Positions 35,797-44,795 of a stretch of DNA of 64,000 bases are shown here, piece after piece. The position numbers and the translations under genes are program-made. This DNA comes from Novosphingobium aureum (GTDB taxonomy: Bacteria > Pseudomonadota > Alphaproteobacteria > Sphingomonadales > Sphingomonadaceae), in contig NZ_JADZGI010000001.1 of NCBI RefSeq assembly GCF_015865035.1, positions 2,356,001 to 2,420,000 of the forward strand, written 5' to 3'. Under the pieces are notes generated by a model. That model made no database searches. It was given only the letters and a program-made list of their open reading frames with translations, and was not told where the DNA came from. The first letter of the stretch is position 1; each line of letters starts with the position of its first letter.

Positions 35797-36750
35797 ATGA
35801 CCAGAAAGCTATTTTCGACTGGTGCCTGGGCCGCGATGCTGCTCGCAAGTGCGGGCATGGTCCTTCCCGAAATCGCCATGGCCGCCGAGCAGCAGCGCCA
35901 ATCCGAGAGCCGTCGCGGCTCCGAACGCGGTGCGGATCGCTCCAACCGCGGCAATGAGCGTGCGACTGCCCAGCGCAGCAACCGTGCAGAGCGGCAGACG
36001 CGCCAGCCCCGGCAGAACCGCGAGACGCGGTCCGCGACACGCTCGGCCCGGCAGTCCGACTGGCGCGATGGCGTGACCCGGCCTCAGCCGAGCGCGCGCA
36101 ACACGCGCAGCGAGCAGCGCCGCGAAACCCGCCCCACCCAACAGCGCGACTGGCGCGACGGCGTCACCCGCCCGATGCCCTCGTCGACGAGCGTGACACG
36201 CGATCAGCGCCGCGATGAAAGGGCTGAGCGTGGATCCCGTGACGGTGCATGGCGCAATAATGATCGACGCGACCGCCGCTATGACAATGATCGGCGCAGA
36301 GACAACGATCGGCGCAGAGACAACGATCGGCGCTACGACAACGACCGCCGTGACCAGCGTAACAATGCCTGGCGCAACGACCGGCGCTCGAACGACCGTT
36401 ATGTTCGAAACGACCGGCGCGACTATCGCGACAGCCGTCGCTGGGATCGCAGCTCCTGGCGCCGTGACAATCGCTACGACTGGCGCAGCTATCGCAACCG
36501 CCACCGTTCGACTTATCGCCTTGGGCGCTACTATTCGCCTTACCGAGACTATTCGTATCGCCGCCTGAACATCGGGTTCTTCCTCGGTGCCTCGTTCTAC
36601 GGCAGCCGTTACTGGATTTCCAACCCATGGTCCTACCGCCTGCCAGCCGTCTACGGTCCCTATCGCTGGGTGCGCTATTACGACGACGTGCTGCTGGTAA
36701 ACATTTACTCGGGTGAGGTCGTCGACGTGATCTACGATTTCTTCTGGTAA
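35797..36750 (+). CDS. RcnB-like exported protein with Arg/Asp-rich repeats
   Basis: 317 residues. Signal peptide 1-30 (ending IAMAAE), then a very basic, low-complexity region of Arg, Asp, Asn and Gln, including two DWRDGVTRP repeats and DNDRRR tandem repeats, then Tyr/Arg-rich sequence. The C-terminal domain PYRWVRYYDDVLLVNIYSG to VIYDFFW is the RcnB-type domain, whose E. coli namesake affects nickel/cobalt export. The metal role here is not shown. ATG at 35797 has AAAGGG upstream. A strong terminator follows. Confidence 0.88.
   Translation: MTRKLFSTGAWAAMLLASAGMVLPEIAMAAEQQRQSESRRGSERGADRSNRGNERATAQRSNRAERQTRQPRQNRETRSATRSARQSDWRDGVTRPQPSARNTRSEQRRETRPTQQRDWRDGVTRPMPSSTSVTRDQRRDERAERGSRDGAWRNNDRRDRRYDNDRRRDNDRRRDNDRRYDNDRRDQRNNAWRNDRRSNDRYVRNDRRDYRDSRRWDRSSWRRDNRYDWRSYRNRHRSTYRLGRYYSPYRDYSYRRLNIGFFLGASFYGSRYWISNPWSYRLPAVYGPYRWVRYYDDVLLVNIYSGEVVDVIYDFFW
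36283..36354 (+). repeat. Four tandem 18-nt repeats inside the RcnB-like gene
   Basis: Units of the form GACAACGATCGGCGCAGA start at 36283, 36301, 36319 and 36337, the last more diverged. They encode DNDRRR/DNDRRY. Near-identical units allow copy-number change by slippage without frameshift. Confidence 0.85.
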
Positions 36751-36770
36751 TAGACGCAGGCAAATGGACC

Positions 36771-36806
36771 AAGGCCTCGTGCGGATAACGCACGAGGCCT
36801 TTTTTC
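36771..36806 (+). terminator. Intrinsic terminator after RcnB-like gene
   Basis: AAGGCCTCGTGC (36771-36782) pairs with its perfect complement at 36790-36801 around a seven-base loop, followed by TTTTT. It ends the RcnB-like transcript and insulates the oxygenase gene. Confidence 0.95.
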
Positions 36807-36877
36807 GTTACTGCGACGATCGCACCCGCATTATTACGGGAATTGATCGAGGCGTACTTCACTGTAGTCTGTCGGGG

Positions 36878-37546
36878 ATGACGTCGAGCGCACACCCCGA
36901 CCGAGAAGTGCTGGCCAGGCTGGGCGCACAAGTGCGCGCACGGCTGGCAACGCAGCCACGCGCTGTCCGTCTCGAGGACGAGCGGATCGAGCTGTACGTA
37001 CTCGAAGGGTTCTGCGACCTTCAGGCCTGCGCTCATCTGATCGGGTTGATCGACGACTGCGCGAGCCCCTCTTGCCTGCTCGAGGACGAGCCGCGCCATG
37101 CCGCCTATCGCACCAGCTATTCGAGTGACATCGATCAGGACGATGCGCAGGTCCGCCGCCTTGAGTCACGGCTATGCGGGTTGACTGGTATCGCCCCCTC
37201 GCGCAGCGAAACCGCACAGGGTCAACGCTATCATTGCGGCCAGTATTTCGAGGAACACTGCGACTGGTTCGATACCCGTTCCGGCTACTGGGAGCATGAA
37301 AGCCGCTGCGGCGGCCAGCGCAGCTGGACGGCCATGCTCTACCTCAACGCGGTCGAGGAAGGCGGTACCACCGACTTCACGCGCATTGCCTTCAGCGTGC
37401 ACCCTCGTCCCGGCGCTCTCCTGCTCTGGAACAATGCCTTGCCCGACGGTAGTCCCAACCCCTACACGATGCACGCTGCCCGCCCGGTCCTGCGCGGGGC
37501 AAAGTACGTCGTCACGAAATGGTTCAGGTCTCACGACTGGCAATGA
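36878..37546 (+). CDS. 2-oxoglutarate/Fe(II)-dependent oxygenase, prolyl-4-hydroxylase type
   Basis: 222 residues. The double-stranded beta-helix core shows the iron ligands HCD in QYFEEHCDWFD and a distal His in NPYTMHAARPVL, followed by GAKYVVTKWF whose Lys should bind 2-oxoglutarate. The layout YLNAVEEGGTTDF plus LLLWNNALPDGSPN is typical of bacterial P4H proteins. The protein substrate is unknown. ATG at 36878 with GGGG upstream; the frame is open earlier but runs through the terminator. Its stop overlaps the next gene's ATG (ATGA). Confidence 0.88.
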   Translation: MTSSAHPDREVLARLGAQVRARLATQPRAVRLEDERIELYVLEGFCDLQACAHLIGLIDDCASPSCLLEDEPRHAAYRTSYSSDIDQDDAQVRRLESRLCGLTGIAPSRSETAQGQRYHCGQYFEEHCDWFDTRSGYWEHESRCGGQRSWTAMLYLNAVEEGGTTDFTRIAFSVHPRPGALLLWNNALPDGSPNPYTMHAARPVLRGAKYVVTKWFRSHDWQ

Positions 37547-39483
37547 TACCCCTCCGCCATCGCCGCAGGATGCGGCCAGCCCTGCTTGCAGGGCTCCTCC
37601 CGCTTTGCCAGCCGCTGTTGCCCAGCAATGCGCTGGCGCAAGCAGCTGCTCCTTCCCCGCTCGAACGCATTGCGCTCGCGACAGACAGCCCTTTGCCGGA
37701 TTGCCCCAACCCGGACTTGGCAGAGCGGCAAAAGACGGATGCGCGGCTGCTTGCGCTGTTCGCGCATGGCGAAGTCGAGGACGACGCGCTCGCACCGCTG
37801 GATGCGCTTTATCGCGGAGAAACAGGCCCCTCGGCGGATTACGCAAGAATCTTTACAGAGGAACTGGCCCGGGATCGCCTCGCCACCCTCAAGAGGCGCC
37901 ACGCTGCCCTGACCCGCATCGATCGCTGCGCCGTTTCGCCCGAGATGCGAATCTCGCTTGCAGCCTATCGCACGATCACCGAGCGCCAGCTCGAAGCCCT
38001 GGAACCGGACTTGCTTGCGCTCACCGGTGTGCGACCGTTCAATCATACGCATGGCCTCCATGTCGAGTTCGCCTCTATCGTGGCCCCGGGCGGTAACCTC
38101 GCCTACGACAGCGAAGCCGACTACCGACGCACGCTGGCGCTCTACCGCACTTTTCCCGGCATGATCGATAATGCGATGACGCGCCTGCGCGAGGGGCTCG
38201 ACGCCGGAATCGTCGAACCGCGCTCTACAATCAGCAACATGATCGGCCAGATCGATGCGATCCTGGCTGACCTCGAAGGCGACACGCCTTTCCTCGCCCC
38301 GCTCGAACAGTTCCCGGAAACGATCTCCCAGGCCCGTCGGACGGAGTTGCGACTTGCTTATGCACAGGCAGTGAAGACCGATATCGCGCCGACCTATCGC
38401 CGCCTGCGCTCTTTCCTGGCCGATGATTATTTCCCCAGGGCCCGACGCGAGGAAGGCCTCTCTGCCCTGCCGGGCGGTGCACGTCTCTATCGCCACCTCA
38501 TCGGGCGCGAAACCACCCTCGATCTCGATGCTGCGGACATTCATGCGCTCGGCCTCTCGGAGGTCGCCCGGATCCGCGGCGAGATGATGGCGGTCGCACA
38601 TGAACTCGGCAGCGACGCACCGCTCGAGATCTTCTTCGACCAGATCCGCGAGGACCCCCGCTTTCATCCGAGTAGCGCCGACCAGCTCGCCAACGGCTTT
38701 GCCGAGGTCGCCCGGAAGGTCGACGAGGCGGCGCCTCGCTTCTTCAGCCAGCGTCCCGAAACGCCGCTGGATATCGCGGCCTATCCTGCTTTCAGCGCCC
38801 CATACATGCCGGGTGGTTCCTATTCAGAAGCGGGTAGCGAAGACGGTACCCACGGCGTCTTCCTCTACAACACGCACGATCTGGCCCACCGCTTCCTCTC
38901 GGGTACGACCACACTCTATCTGCACGAAGGCATCCCCGGGCATCACTACCAGATCAGCCTCGCGCGCGAGAATTCTCACTTGCCCGCGTTCCAACGCTAC
39001 GAAGGCAACAACGCCTTCGTCGAAGGATGGGCTCTCTATGCCGAGACGCTGGGGTACGACATGGGCCTCTACGCCGATCCCCTGCAACACTGGGGCACGC
39101 TCGACGACGAGATGCTGCGGGCGATGCGACTGGTGGTGGATACGGGATTGCATGCGCAGGGCTGGTCGCGCGACCGGGCGATCGCCTATATGCTCGCCAA
39201 CTCGGGCATGGGCCGGCTTGATGCCATCAGCGAAGTGGACCGCTACATCGCGATGCCGGCACAGGCGCTCTCATACAAGCTGGGCGCGATCACGATCCAG
39301 CGCCTGCGCGCCGAAGCGGAGGAAAGGCTCGGCGAGCGCTTCGACATCCGCGCCTTCCACCAGCAGGTGCTCGGTTCGGGCGCGCTGCCGCTCGATGTGC
39401 TCTCCCACAAGATGCACGCCTGGATTGCCGCCGAAGCGACGGCGGTACCTTCGCGCTCCACACCAAAGGCGAAAGCCCGCTGA
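37543..39483 (+). CDS. DUF885 family exported protein (putative metallo-carboxypeptidase)
   Basis: 646 residues. Signal peptide about 1-33 (ending NALAQA). The mostly helical body has YLHEGIPGHHYQISLA, an HExxxH-like element, and NNAFVEGWALYAETLG with a downstream Glu, the pattern seen in DUF885 proteins, considered zinc peptidase-like. GAITIQRLRAEAEERLG near the end is also family-typical. It starts within a four-base overlap with the oxygenase, implying coupled expression. The terminator stem includes its stop codon. Confidence 0.9.
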   Translation: MIPLRHRRRMRPALLAGLLPLCQPLLPSNALAQAAAPSPLERIALATDSPLPDCPNPDLAERQKTDARLLALFAHGEVEDDALAPLDALYRGETGPSADYARIFTEELARDRLATLKRRHAALTRIDRCAVSPEMRISLAAYRTITERQLEALEPDLLALTGVRPFNHTHGLHVEFASIVAPGGNLAYDSEADYRRTLALYRTFPGMIDNAMTRLREGLDAGIVEPRSTISNMIGQIDAILADLEGDTPFLAPLEQFPETISQARRTELRLAYAQAVKTDIAPTYRRLRSFLADDYFPRARREEGLSALPGGARLYRHLIGRETTLDLDAADIHALGLSEVARIRGEMMAVAHELGSDAPLEIFFDQIREDPRFHPSSADQLANGFAEVARKVDEAAPRFFSQRPETPLDIAAYPAFSAPYMPGGSYSEAGSEDGTHGVFLYNTHDLAHRFLSGTTTLYLHEGIPGHHYQISLARENSHLPAFQRYEGNNAFVEGWALYAETLGYDMGLYADPLQHWGTLDDEMLRAMRLVVDTGLHAQGWSRDRAIAYMLANSGMGRLDAISEVDRYIAMPAQALSYKLGAITIQRLRAEAEERLGERFDIRAFHQQVLGSGALPLDVLSHKMHAWIAAEATAVPSRSTPKAKAR

Positions 39484-39510
39484 CGCGTCATCGCGCGTCA
39501 GCGGGCTTTC
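39471..39510. terminator. Bidirectional terminator overlapping the DUF885 stop codon
   Basis: A perfect 17-bp stem pairs 39471-39487 with 39494-39510 around TCATCG. The last codons and the TGA of the DUF885 gene lie in the left arm. GAAA and TTTC ends give short A and T runs for both directions; it lies 21 nt before the lysK stop. Confidence 0.88.
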
Positions 39511-39531
39511 CTTCAACCAGAGCCGGCGAAA

Positions 39532-41160
39532 TCACGCGTCCGCGAGCGCGTCCGCGATCAGTTCGCGGGTTTCCGCGACACCGTAAAGCGCGATGAAGCT
39601 GCCCATACGCGGCCCCTGGGCGGAGCCGAGCAGCGTCTCGTAAAGCGCCTTGAACCAGTCGCGCAGCGAGGCGAAGCCATAGGCCTCGGTCTTGCCGATT
39701 TCGTAGACGATGTTCTGCAGGTCTTCCGCGGGCGCATCGCTTGCCACGTCTGCGAGCTTGGCGTCGAGCTCGCGCAGGGCCTCGACCTCGCCGTCCACCG
39801 GCGCGCGGCGCTTGAGCGTCGGCGCGATGTAGTCGCGGTTGTAGGCCAGCGCGCAAGTCACCATCGCATCGAGAGCGGGGTGCTGCTCGGGGCTGGCATC
39901 ATCGACGTAGTTCGACAGGTACGACCACACCTGTTCGCGCGTGGCACTGGCACCGAGCACACCGACGAGGTTGAGCAGCAGCGCGAAGGTCACCGGCGGG
40001 ACCGGCGCGTTGGCCTGCTCGCTTGCGCCATTGGCCCGCAGCAGATGCCAGACCGGATTGCCCAGCTGCTTGTCGAGCGCCTGTCCGGGCAGGTTTGCGT
40101 AGAACTGCCAGTACTCGTCGACTGCCTTGGGGATGACGCCGATGTGCAGTTGCTTGGCGCTCTTGGGTTCGCGGAACAGGTAGAAGCCCAGTGACTCCTC
40201 GGTGCCGTAAGTCAGCCACTGCTCGATGGTCAGGCCATTGCCCTTGGACTTGGAGATCTTCTCGCCGTTCTCGTCGAGGAACAGCTCGTAGATCAGGCCC
40301 TCCGGACGGCGTCCGCCGAGCACCTTGGCGATTTTGCCGGACTGAGTCACCGAATCGGTGAGGTCCTTGCCGCACATCTCGTAGTCGACGCCAAGATCGA
40401 CCCAGCGCATGGCCCAGTCGACCTTCCACTGCAGCTTGGCCTGCCCGCCGAAGACCGACTGCTCGACCACCGAGCCGTCCTCGTCGGTGAAGCGGATCAT
40501 GCCGCTGGCCGCATCGACGACCTCGACCGGCACCTGCAGCACCACGCCGCTGGTCGGGGAGACCGGCAGCACCGGCGAGTAGGTCTTGCGACGCTCCTCG
40601 CGCAGCGTGGGCAGCATGATGTCCATGATGCCCTGATAGTTGGCGAGCACGTTGGCGAGGGCCGCATCGAACCGGCCCGCGTTGTAGCGCTCGGTCGCCG
40701 AGACGAATTCGTAATCGAACCCGAAGCGATCGAGGAAGTCGCGCAGCATCGCGTTGTTGTGGTGGGCAAAGCTCTCGAACTTGCCGAAGGGATCGGGAAT
40801 GCGGCTGAGCGGCTTGCCGAGGTTGGCACGCAGCAGGTCTGCCTGCGGCACGTTGTCGGGAACCTTGCGCAGGCCGTCCATGTCGTCGGAGAAGGCAACC
40901 AGACGCGTAGCACCGTCACCCGGCTTCGCACCGACCAGCGCCTCGTAGGCGCGGCGCACGAGAGTCGTGCGCAGGACCTCCTGAAAAGTACCGATATGCG
41001 GCAGGCCCGAGGGGCCATAGCCTGTCTCGAACAGGATCGGTTCGGGAGAACCGTCTGCAGCGGCCTTGCCATTCGGGTAGCGCTTGAGCAGTTTCTGCGC
41101 TTCCTGGAAGGGCCAGGCCTTGGACACGCGGGCGGCTTCGATCAGGGCATTTTCAGTCAT
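39532..41160 (-). CDS. lysK: Lysine--tRNA ligase, class I
   Basis: 542 residues. Class I LysRS, the form found in archaea and alphaproteobacteria, distinct from class II LysS. The HIGH-type motif is GYGPSGLPHIGTFQEVLR and the KMSKS-type motif is EKISKSKGNGL. It charges tRNA-Lys. ATG at 41160 is preferred over an in-frame start at 41202 as it yields the normal N-terminus MTENALIEAARVSKAWPF. Divergent from the MscS gene. Confidence 0.96.
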   Translation of the reverse strand: MTENALIEAARVSKAWPFQEAQKLLKRYPNGKAAADGSPEPILFETGYGPSGLPHIGTFQEVLRTTLVRRAYEALVGAKPGDGATRLVAFSDDMDGLRKVPDNVPQADLLRANLGKPLSRIPDPFGKFESFAHHNNAMLRDFLDRFGFDYEFVSATERYNAGRFDAALANVLANYQGIMDIMLPTLREERRKTYSPVLPVSPTSGVVLQVPVEVVDAASGMIRFTDEDGSVVEQSVFGGQAKLQWKVDWAMRWVDLGVDYEMCGKDLTDSVTQSGKIAKVLGGRRPEGLIYELFLDENGEKISKSKGNGLTIEQWLTYGTEESLGFYLFREPKSAKQLHIGVIPKAVDEYWQFYANLPGQALDKQLGNPVWHLLRANGASEQANAPVPPVTFALLLNLVGVLGASATREQVWSYLSNYVDDASPEQHPALDAMVTCALAYNRDYIAPTLKRRAPVDGEVEALRELDAKLADVASDAPAEDLQNIVYEIGKTEAYGFASLRDWFKALYETLLGSAQGPRMGSFIALYGVAETRELIADALADA

Positions 41161-41267
41161 GGCGCGCTCATCCGCGAATCTGCGCCATTTCGCAAGTCGC
41201 AACGCACATGGAACCGCGTTCGACGCCGATTGTTAGGTGCAAAAGGCACCGGAAGGACATTTTTTTC

Positions 41268-42143
41268 GTGAATTACATCGAGACCCTGCGCAACGAGATC
41301 GAGAGCATGGGCAAGGGATTTGTCCAGCTTCTCCCCTCGCTGGCGGTCGCGCTGATCGTACTGGTCATCACCTGGATAGTGGTGCGCGTTGCGCTCAGGA
41401 TACTGGGACGGGTGACCGAGCGTGCAAACCTGCGTGCCGACCTGCGCCAGTTGTTCGAGACCTTGACGCGCCTTGCCGTGTGGATCTTCGGCATCCTCAT
41501 CGCGCTGACCGTCGCGATTCCGAGCTTCACACCCGCCGGTGCCTTCGCCAGCCTCGGCGTCGGCGCTCTGGCCGTCGGCTTCGCGTTCCAGGACATCTTC
41601 GAGAACTTTCTCGCCGGCGTACTCATCATGCTGCGTGACAAGATGAACATCGGCGATGCCATCAATTGCAACGGCATCGCCGGCAAGGTCGAGCGCATCA
41701 CGCTTCGCGAGACCCACGTGCGCCAGTACTCGGGCGAACTGACCGTCATGCCCAACTCGATGCTGTTCAAGAACCCGGTGGAAATCCTCACCGACCAGCC
41801 GCTGCGCCGTAACGAGATCGTCGTCGGTGTCGCCTACGACACCGATCTCGACCACGCCCGCGCCGTTATCGAAAAGGCGCTGGCAACGGTCGAGGCACTC
41901 GACAAGGACAAGGGCACGGTCGTCTTCGCGCAGGAATTCGGCGCAAGCTCGGTGGACTTCCTCGTCCAGTGGTGGACCAATACCGTGGCGCAGGACCTGC
42001 GCCTGACCAAGAGCCAGGTCGTTTTCGCGGTCAAGGCCGCGCTCGACGAGGCGGAAATCGAGATCCCGTTCCCTTACGTCACCAACACCTTCAAGGAGCC
42101 GCTGCCGCTCGAGAAGGCGCCCAATGCCGCCAACGCGGCCTGA
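41268..42143 (+). CDS. Small-conductance mechanosensitive channel (MscS family)
   Basis: 291 residues, inner-membrane channel opened by membrane tension. Three helices (about 18-40, 65-85, 90-110); the pore-lining helix is the Gly/Ala-rich GVGALAVGFAFQDIFENFLAG. Then the beta domain with LRDKMNIGDAI, ETHVRQYSGELTVMPNSMLF and the alpha/beta C-terminus. GTG at 41268 is taken as the start because GGAAGGAC precedes it. Confidence 0.93.
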   Translation: MNYIETLRNEIESMGKGFVQLLPSLAVALIVLVITWIVVRVALRILGRVTERANLRADLRQLFETLTRLAVWIFGILIALTVAIPSFTPAGAFASLGVGALAVGFAFQDIFENFLAGVLIMLRDKMNIGDAINCNGIAGKVERITLRETHVRQYSGELTVMPNSMLFKNPVEILTDQPLRRNEIVVGVAYDTDLDHARAVIEKALATVEALDKDKGTVVFAQEFGASSVDFLVQWWTNTVAQDLRLTKSQVVFAVKAALDEAEIEIPFPYVTNTFKEPLPLEKAPNAANAA

Positions 42144-42206
42144 CAGACCGAAAATGCGACAGTTCGCGTCACGGGGTTGCCCAGCACGCGATCACTAAGC
42201 AGGATG

Positions 42207-42234
42207 ACAGGCATGGGAGGGATTCCATGCCTGT
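42207..42234 (+). promoter_or_regulatory. Hairpin enclosing the ribosome site and start codon of the amidohydrolase
   Basis: ACAGGCATGG (42207-42216) pairs perfectly with CCATGCCTGT (42225-42234). The eight-base loop GAGGGATT carries the Shine-Dalgarno GAGGG, and the ATG (42227-42229) lies in the 3' arm. TTT follows the stem. The pairing would limit initiation, or the element may also serve as an mscS terminator. Confidence 0.6.
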
Positions 42235-43699
42235 TTTCACGTCCACATTGTTTTCAGGTCTGACGCGCGGCCTTAGCCGTTCTACCGGCATTGGCATTGC
42301 CCTCGTTGGCGGGCTCTGCGCCGTTTCCGGACATGCTGCCGAACCGCTCGTGCTCCATCACGCCCGGATGCTCGACCTCACCGACGAGAAAAGCACCGCC
42401 GTCACGGATGCGACGATCGTTGTCGCCGATGGCCAGATCGTCTTCGCCGGTCCATCAGGAGAGTCGCCCGCAATTGCCGGCGCGCGCGAGATCGATGCCA
42501 CTGGCCTGACGGCCCTGCCCGGCTTTGCGGACATGCACGTGCATGTCTGGGACGAGGCCGAACTCGGCGCATACCTCGCCCACGGCATCACCACAGTGCG
42601 CAACATGTCTGGCATGCCCTTTCACCTCGACCTTCAGCAGCGGATCGAAAGCGGCACGCTGGACGGGCCGCGTCTGCTGACCAGCGGACCGATCCTCAAC
42701 AGCCAGGGGGCCAATGCCCAAATCAACCACCAGCTGGTCGAAACCGCAAACGACGCAAGAGCAGCCGTCGCCGCGCAGGCCAGCGCGGGCTATACCCGTA
42801 TCAAGGTCTATTCAAACTTGCGGCGCGAGGCTTACGAGGCAGCCTTGGCCGAAGCCCGCAAGCACAAGATGGCTGTCGCCGGACACACCCCCGAAGGCTT
42901 TCGTGCCGAGGGCGTCCCCTTTGAGAAGCCCTTCGCTATCGCCTTCGAGGAAATCCTCGATGATCGCTTCGAGACTATCGAACACGTCGAATCCATCCTG
43001 TGGCACGGCCTTGCCGAAAACCGCGACGAGGCACTGGCCAAAGCGCTGGCCGAACGGATCGCGGGGTCGGGCACACCCGTCACTCCAACGCTCGTCGCGC
43101 ATCACAACCTGTTGCGCATGGCCCGCTCACAAGGGGCTTTCGCAAAAAGGCCCGGCACCGAGACCTTGAACCCGCTCACCCAGCAGACCGAGACCGCCTA
43201 CATCGAGACCTGGTCCAAGCAGGACCCGGCCCGTCACGAGGCCAAGGATGCATGGCTAGGCCATTTCACGCAGCTGCTCGATCAAGCTGGCGTAACTCTC
43301 GTCACGGGCAGCGATGCCGGCATTTTCTCGAATATCCCCGGCCAGTCGCTGATCGACGAATTTGCGCTCATGACGCGAGGCGGCATGTCCCCCATGCGCG
43401 TGCTGCGTGCCAGCAGCACAAATGCAGCCAAGGTACTGGGCGAGAAAGAGCGCAGCGGTTGCATGCGTGCAGGCTGCCGTGCCGACATCGTCCTTCTCGC
43501 CTGCGACCCTTCCGAGGCGATCGGCTGTACCCGGCACGTGCGCGGGGTCGTGGCCAAGGGACGCTGGTACGACCGCCCTGCCCTTGACGCACTGCTAGCC
43601 GCAGCGGCGCGACCTGATATCGAGCGGACCGCGCGCAACCTCATGGCAGGCATGGCGGCTCAGGGATCGCCTCTCGATCCCGCTGCGCTGGGGCTCTGA
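42227..43699 (+). CDS. Exported amidohydrolase family protein
   Basis: 490 residues. Signal peptide 1-38 (ending VSGHAAE). Metal-dependent amidohydrolase barrel: first motif GFADMHVHVWDEAELG (HxH), a middle GHTPEGF histidine and a late TGSDAGIFSN aspartate; the expected carboxylated lysine may be in YTRIKVYS. This resembles imidazolonepropionase/prolidase-like exported hydrolases. The substrate cannot be given. Translation probably depends on the hairpin around its start. Confidence 0.88.
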   Translation: MPVFTSTLFSGLTRGLSRSTGIGIALVGGLCAVSGHAAEPLVLHHARMLDLTDEKSTAVTDATIVVADGQIVFAGPSGESPAIAGAREIDATGLTALPGFADMHVHVWDEAELGAYLAHGITTVRNMSGMPFHLDLQQRIESGTLDGPRLLTSGPILNSQGANAQINHQLVETANDARAAVAAQASAGYTRIKVYSNLRREAYEAALAEARKHKMAVAGHTPEGFRAEGVPFEKPFAIAFEEILDDRFETIEHVESILWHGLAENRDEALAKALAERIAGSGTPVTPTLVAHHNLLRMARSQGAFAKRPGTETLNPLTQQTETAYIETWSKQDPARHEAKDAWLGHFTQLLDQAGVTLVTGSDAGIFSNIPGQSLIDEFALMTRGGMSPMRVLRASSTNAAKVLGEKERSGCMRAGCRADIVLLACDPSEAIGCTRHVRGVVAKGRWYDRPALDALLAAAARPDIERTARNLMAGMAAQGSPLDPAALGL

Positions 43700-43741
43700 A
43701 AGTCCGGCAGAGCGCGGATCGTGGAACGGCCATGCTAGGCT

Positions 43742-44044
43742 CTACTGCCATTTCCAATCGTACGTGAGCGGGTCCTCGCGGAAAGCGAAGCGGTCGATGT
43801 GGCGGGCGACGACGTCAGTCAGGCGTTCGACACTCTCACGCTCTTGACCGGTAATGGCGATTGCAATGCCGGCCTCGTCGGCGCTCATCGTCGTGACCGC
43901 ATCGGGAAACACGACCTTGCCGGCATCGCCCTCGACCTCGACCTCAAGCTTGTGGCTCCAGTGCTTGCACAGCTGGCGCACATATTTCCCACCACTGGCG
44001 GTCGTCACGTATGCGGCGATTGTATGAGCGGTTTCAGTCGTCAT
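43742..44044 (-). CDS. DUF2218 domain protein
   Basis: 100 residues, the full DUF2218 domain: YVRQLCKHWSHKLEVEVEGD, then VFPDAVTTMSADEAGIAIAI and the closing FREDPLTYDWKW. Function unknown; the family often sits beside siderophore or regulator genes. ATG at 44044 overlaps the PadR gene's end by 11 bases, so the two are one transcription unit. Confidence 0.9.
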   Translation of the reverse strand: MTTETAHTIAAYVTTASGGKYVRQLCKHWSHKLEVEVEGDAGKVVFPDAVTTMSADEAGIAIAITGQERESVERLTDVVARHIDRFAFREDPLTYDWKWQ

Positions 44045-44786
44045 GTGGCTTGATCCTCTCGATCTTGCGGGTCGCCTCATCCAGGGCATCGGCAATGGCG
44101 AACACGAGTTCTTCGTTGGCCTCAGCCTGAGATAGACGGTTGTGAATGGCTGTGCGCAGAGCTTGCACGGCGCGACGCACCGGTGCCGGGTCGGTCTGGT
44201 CGCGCCGTTGCGCGAGCGCGCGAAGGCGGCCCCTAAGCTCATCCGCCCTCGCCTCGTCACGGCCAACCTGTTCGCGGCCTTTCTCGGTAACGCCATAGGC
44301 CTTGCGCGCGGTTTGATCCGGCTCGACCGCGATCAGTTCAGCCTCTTCCATGTAAGTGAGGGCCGGGTAGACGATGCCAGGGCTCGGGGCATATTCGCCT
44401 GCGGACAGGCTCTCGATTTCTCGGATGAGATCGTACCCATGACGCGGCGCTTCGGCGAGGAGTGCGAGCAGCAGAACCTGCAGCTCTCCTTGGTCGAACA
44501 CGCGCTTGCGTCGGTGGCCGCCTCTTCCACCACCGCCGCGCGGGCCAGCCCCACGCCCGAAGCCTGAGCCCCCGCCAGTGTCATCGCCGAAATACGGCCC
44601 TCCCCGAGACGGGGAACGTGCGCCCCCGCCGTGCTGCCTACCCCGGCGTCCGCCGGATTCGCGCTCCCCCTTTGGCCAAGAGGTTTCAATCCCCTCGCAA
44701 TTGCCGTGACGGCTCATCCGCCCCTCGCCAGATCGCTGGCCGCGCTTACCTTTCTGGTAATACATAATAGTCTTTCGATGCTTCAT
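44034..44786 (-). CDS. PadR family transcriptional regulator with Gly/Arg-rich N-terminal extension
   Basis: 250 residues from the ATG at 44786. The winged-helix PadR domain lies at about 96-175: GELQVLLLALLAEAPRHGYD, then SPGIVYPALTYMEEAELI. Ahead of it are about 90 residues rich in Gly, Arg and Ser (for example GRGAGPRGGGGRGGHRRKR), far longer than in standard PadR proteins. A C-terminal helical part should give dimers. Alternative starts at 44765 or 44717 would shorten the extension, not remove it. A palindrome lies ten bases upstream, suggesting autoregulation. Confidence 0.85.
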   Translation of the reverse strand: MKHRKTIMYYQKGKRGQRSGEGRMSRHGNCEGIETSWPKGERESGGRRGRQHGGGARSPSRGGPYFGDDTGGGSGFGRGAGPRGGGGRGGHRRKRVFDQGELQVLLLALLAEAPRHGYDLIREIESLSAGEYAPSPGIVYPALTYMEEAELIAVEPDQTARKAYGVTEKGREQVGRDEARADELRGRLRALAQRRDQTDPAPVRRAVQALRTAIHNRLSQAEANEELVFAIADALDEATRKIERIKPHDD

Positions 44787-44795
44787 GATGGCTCT

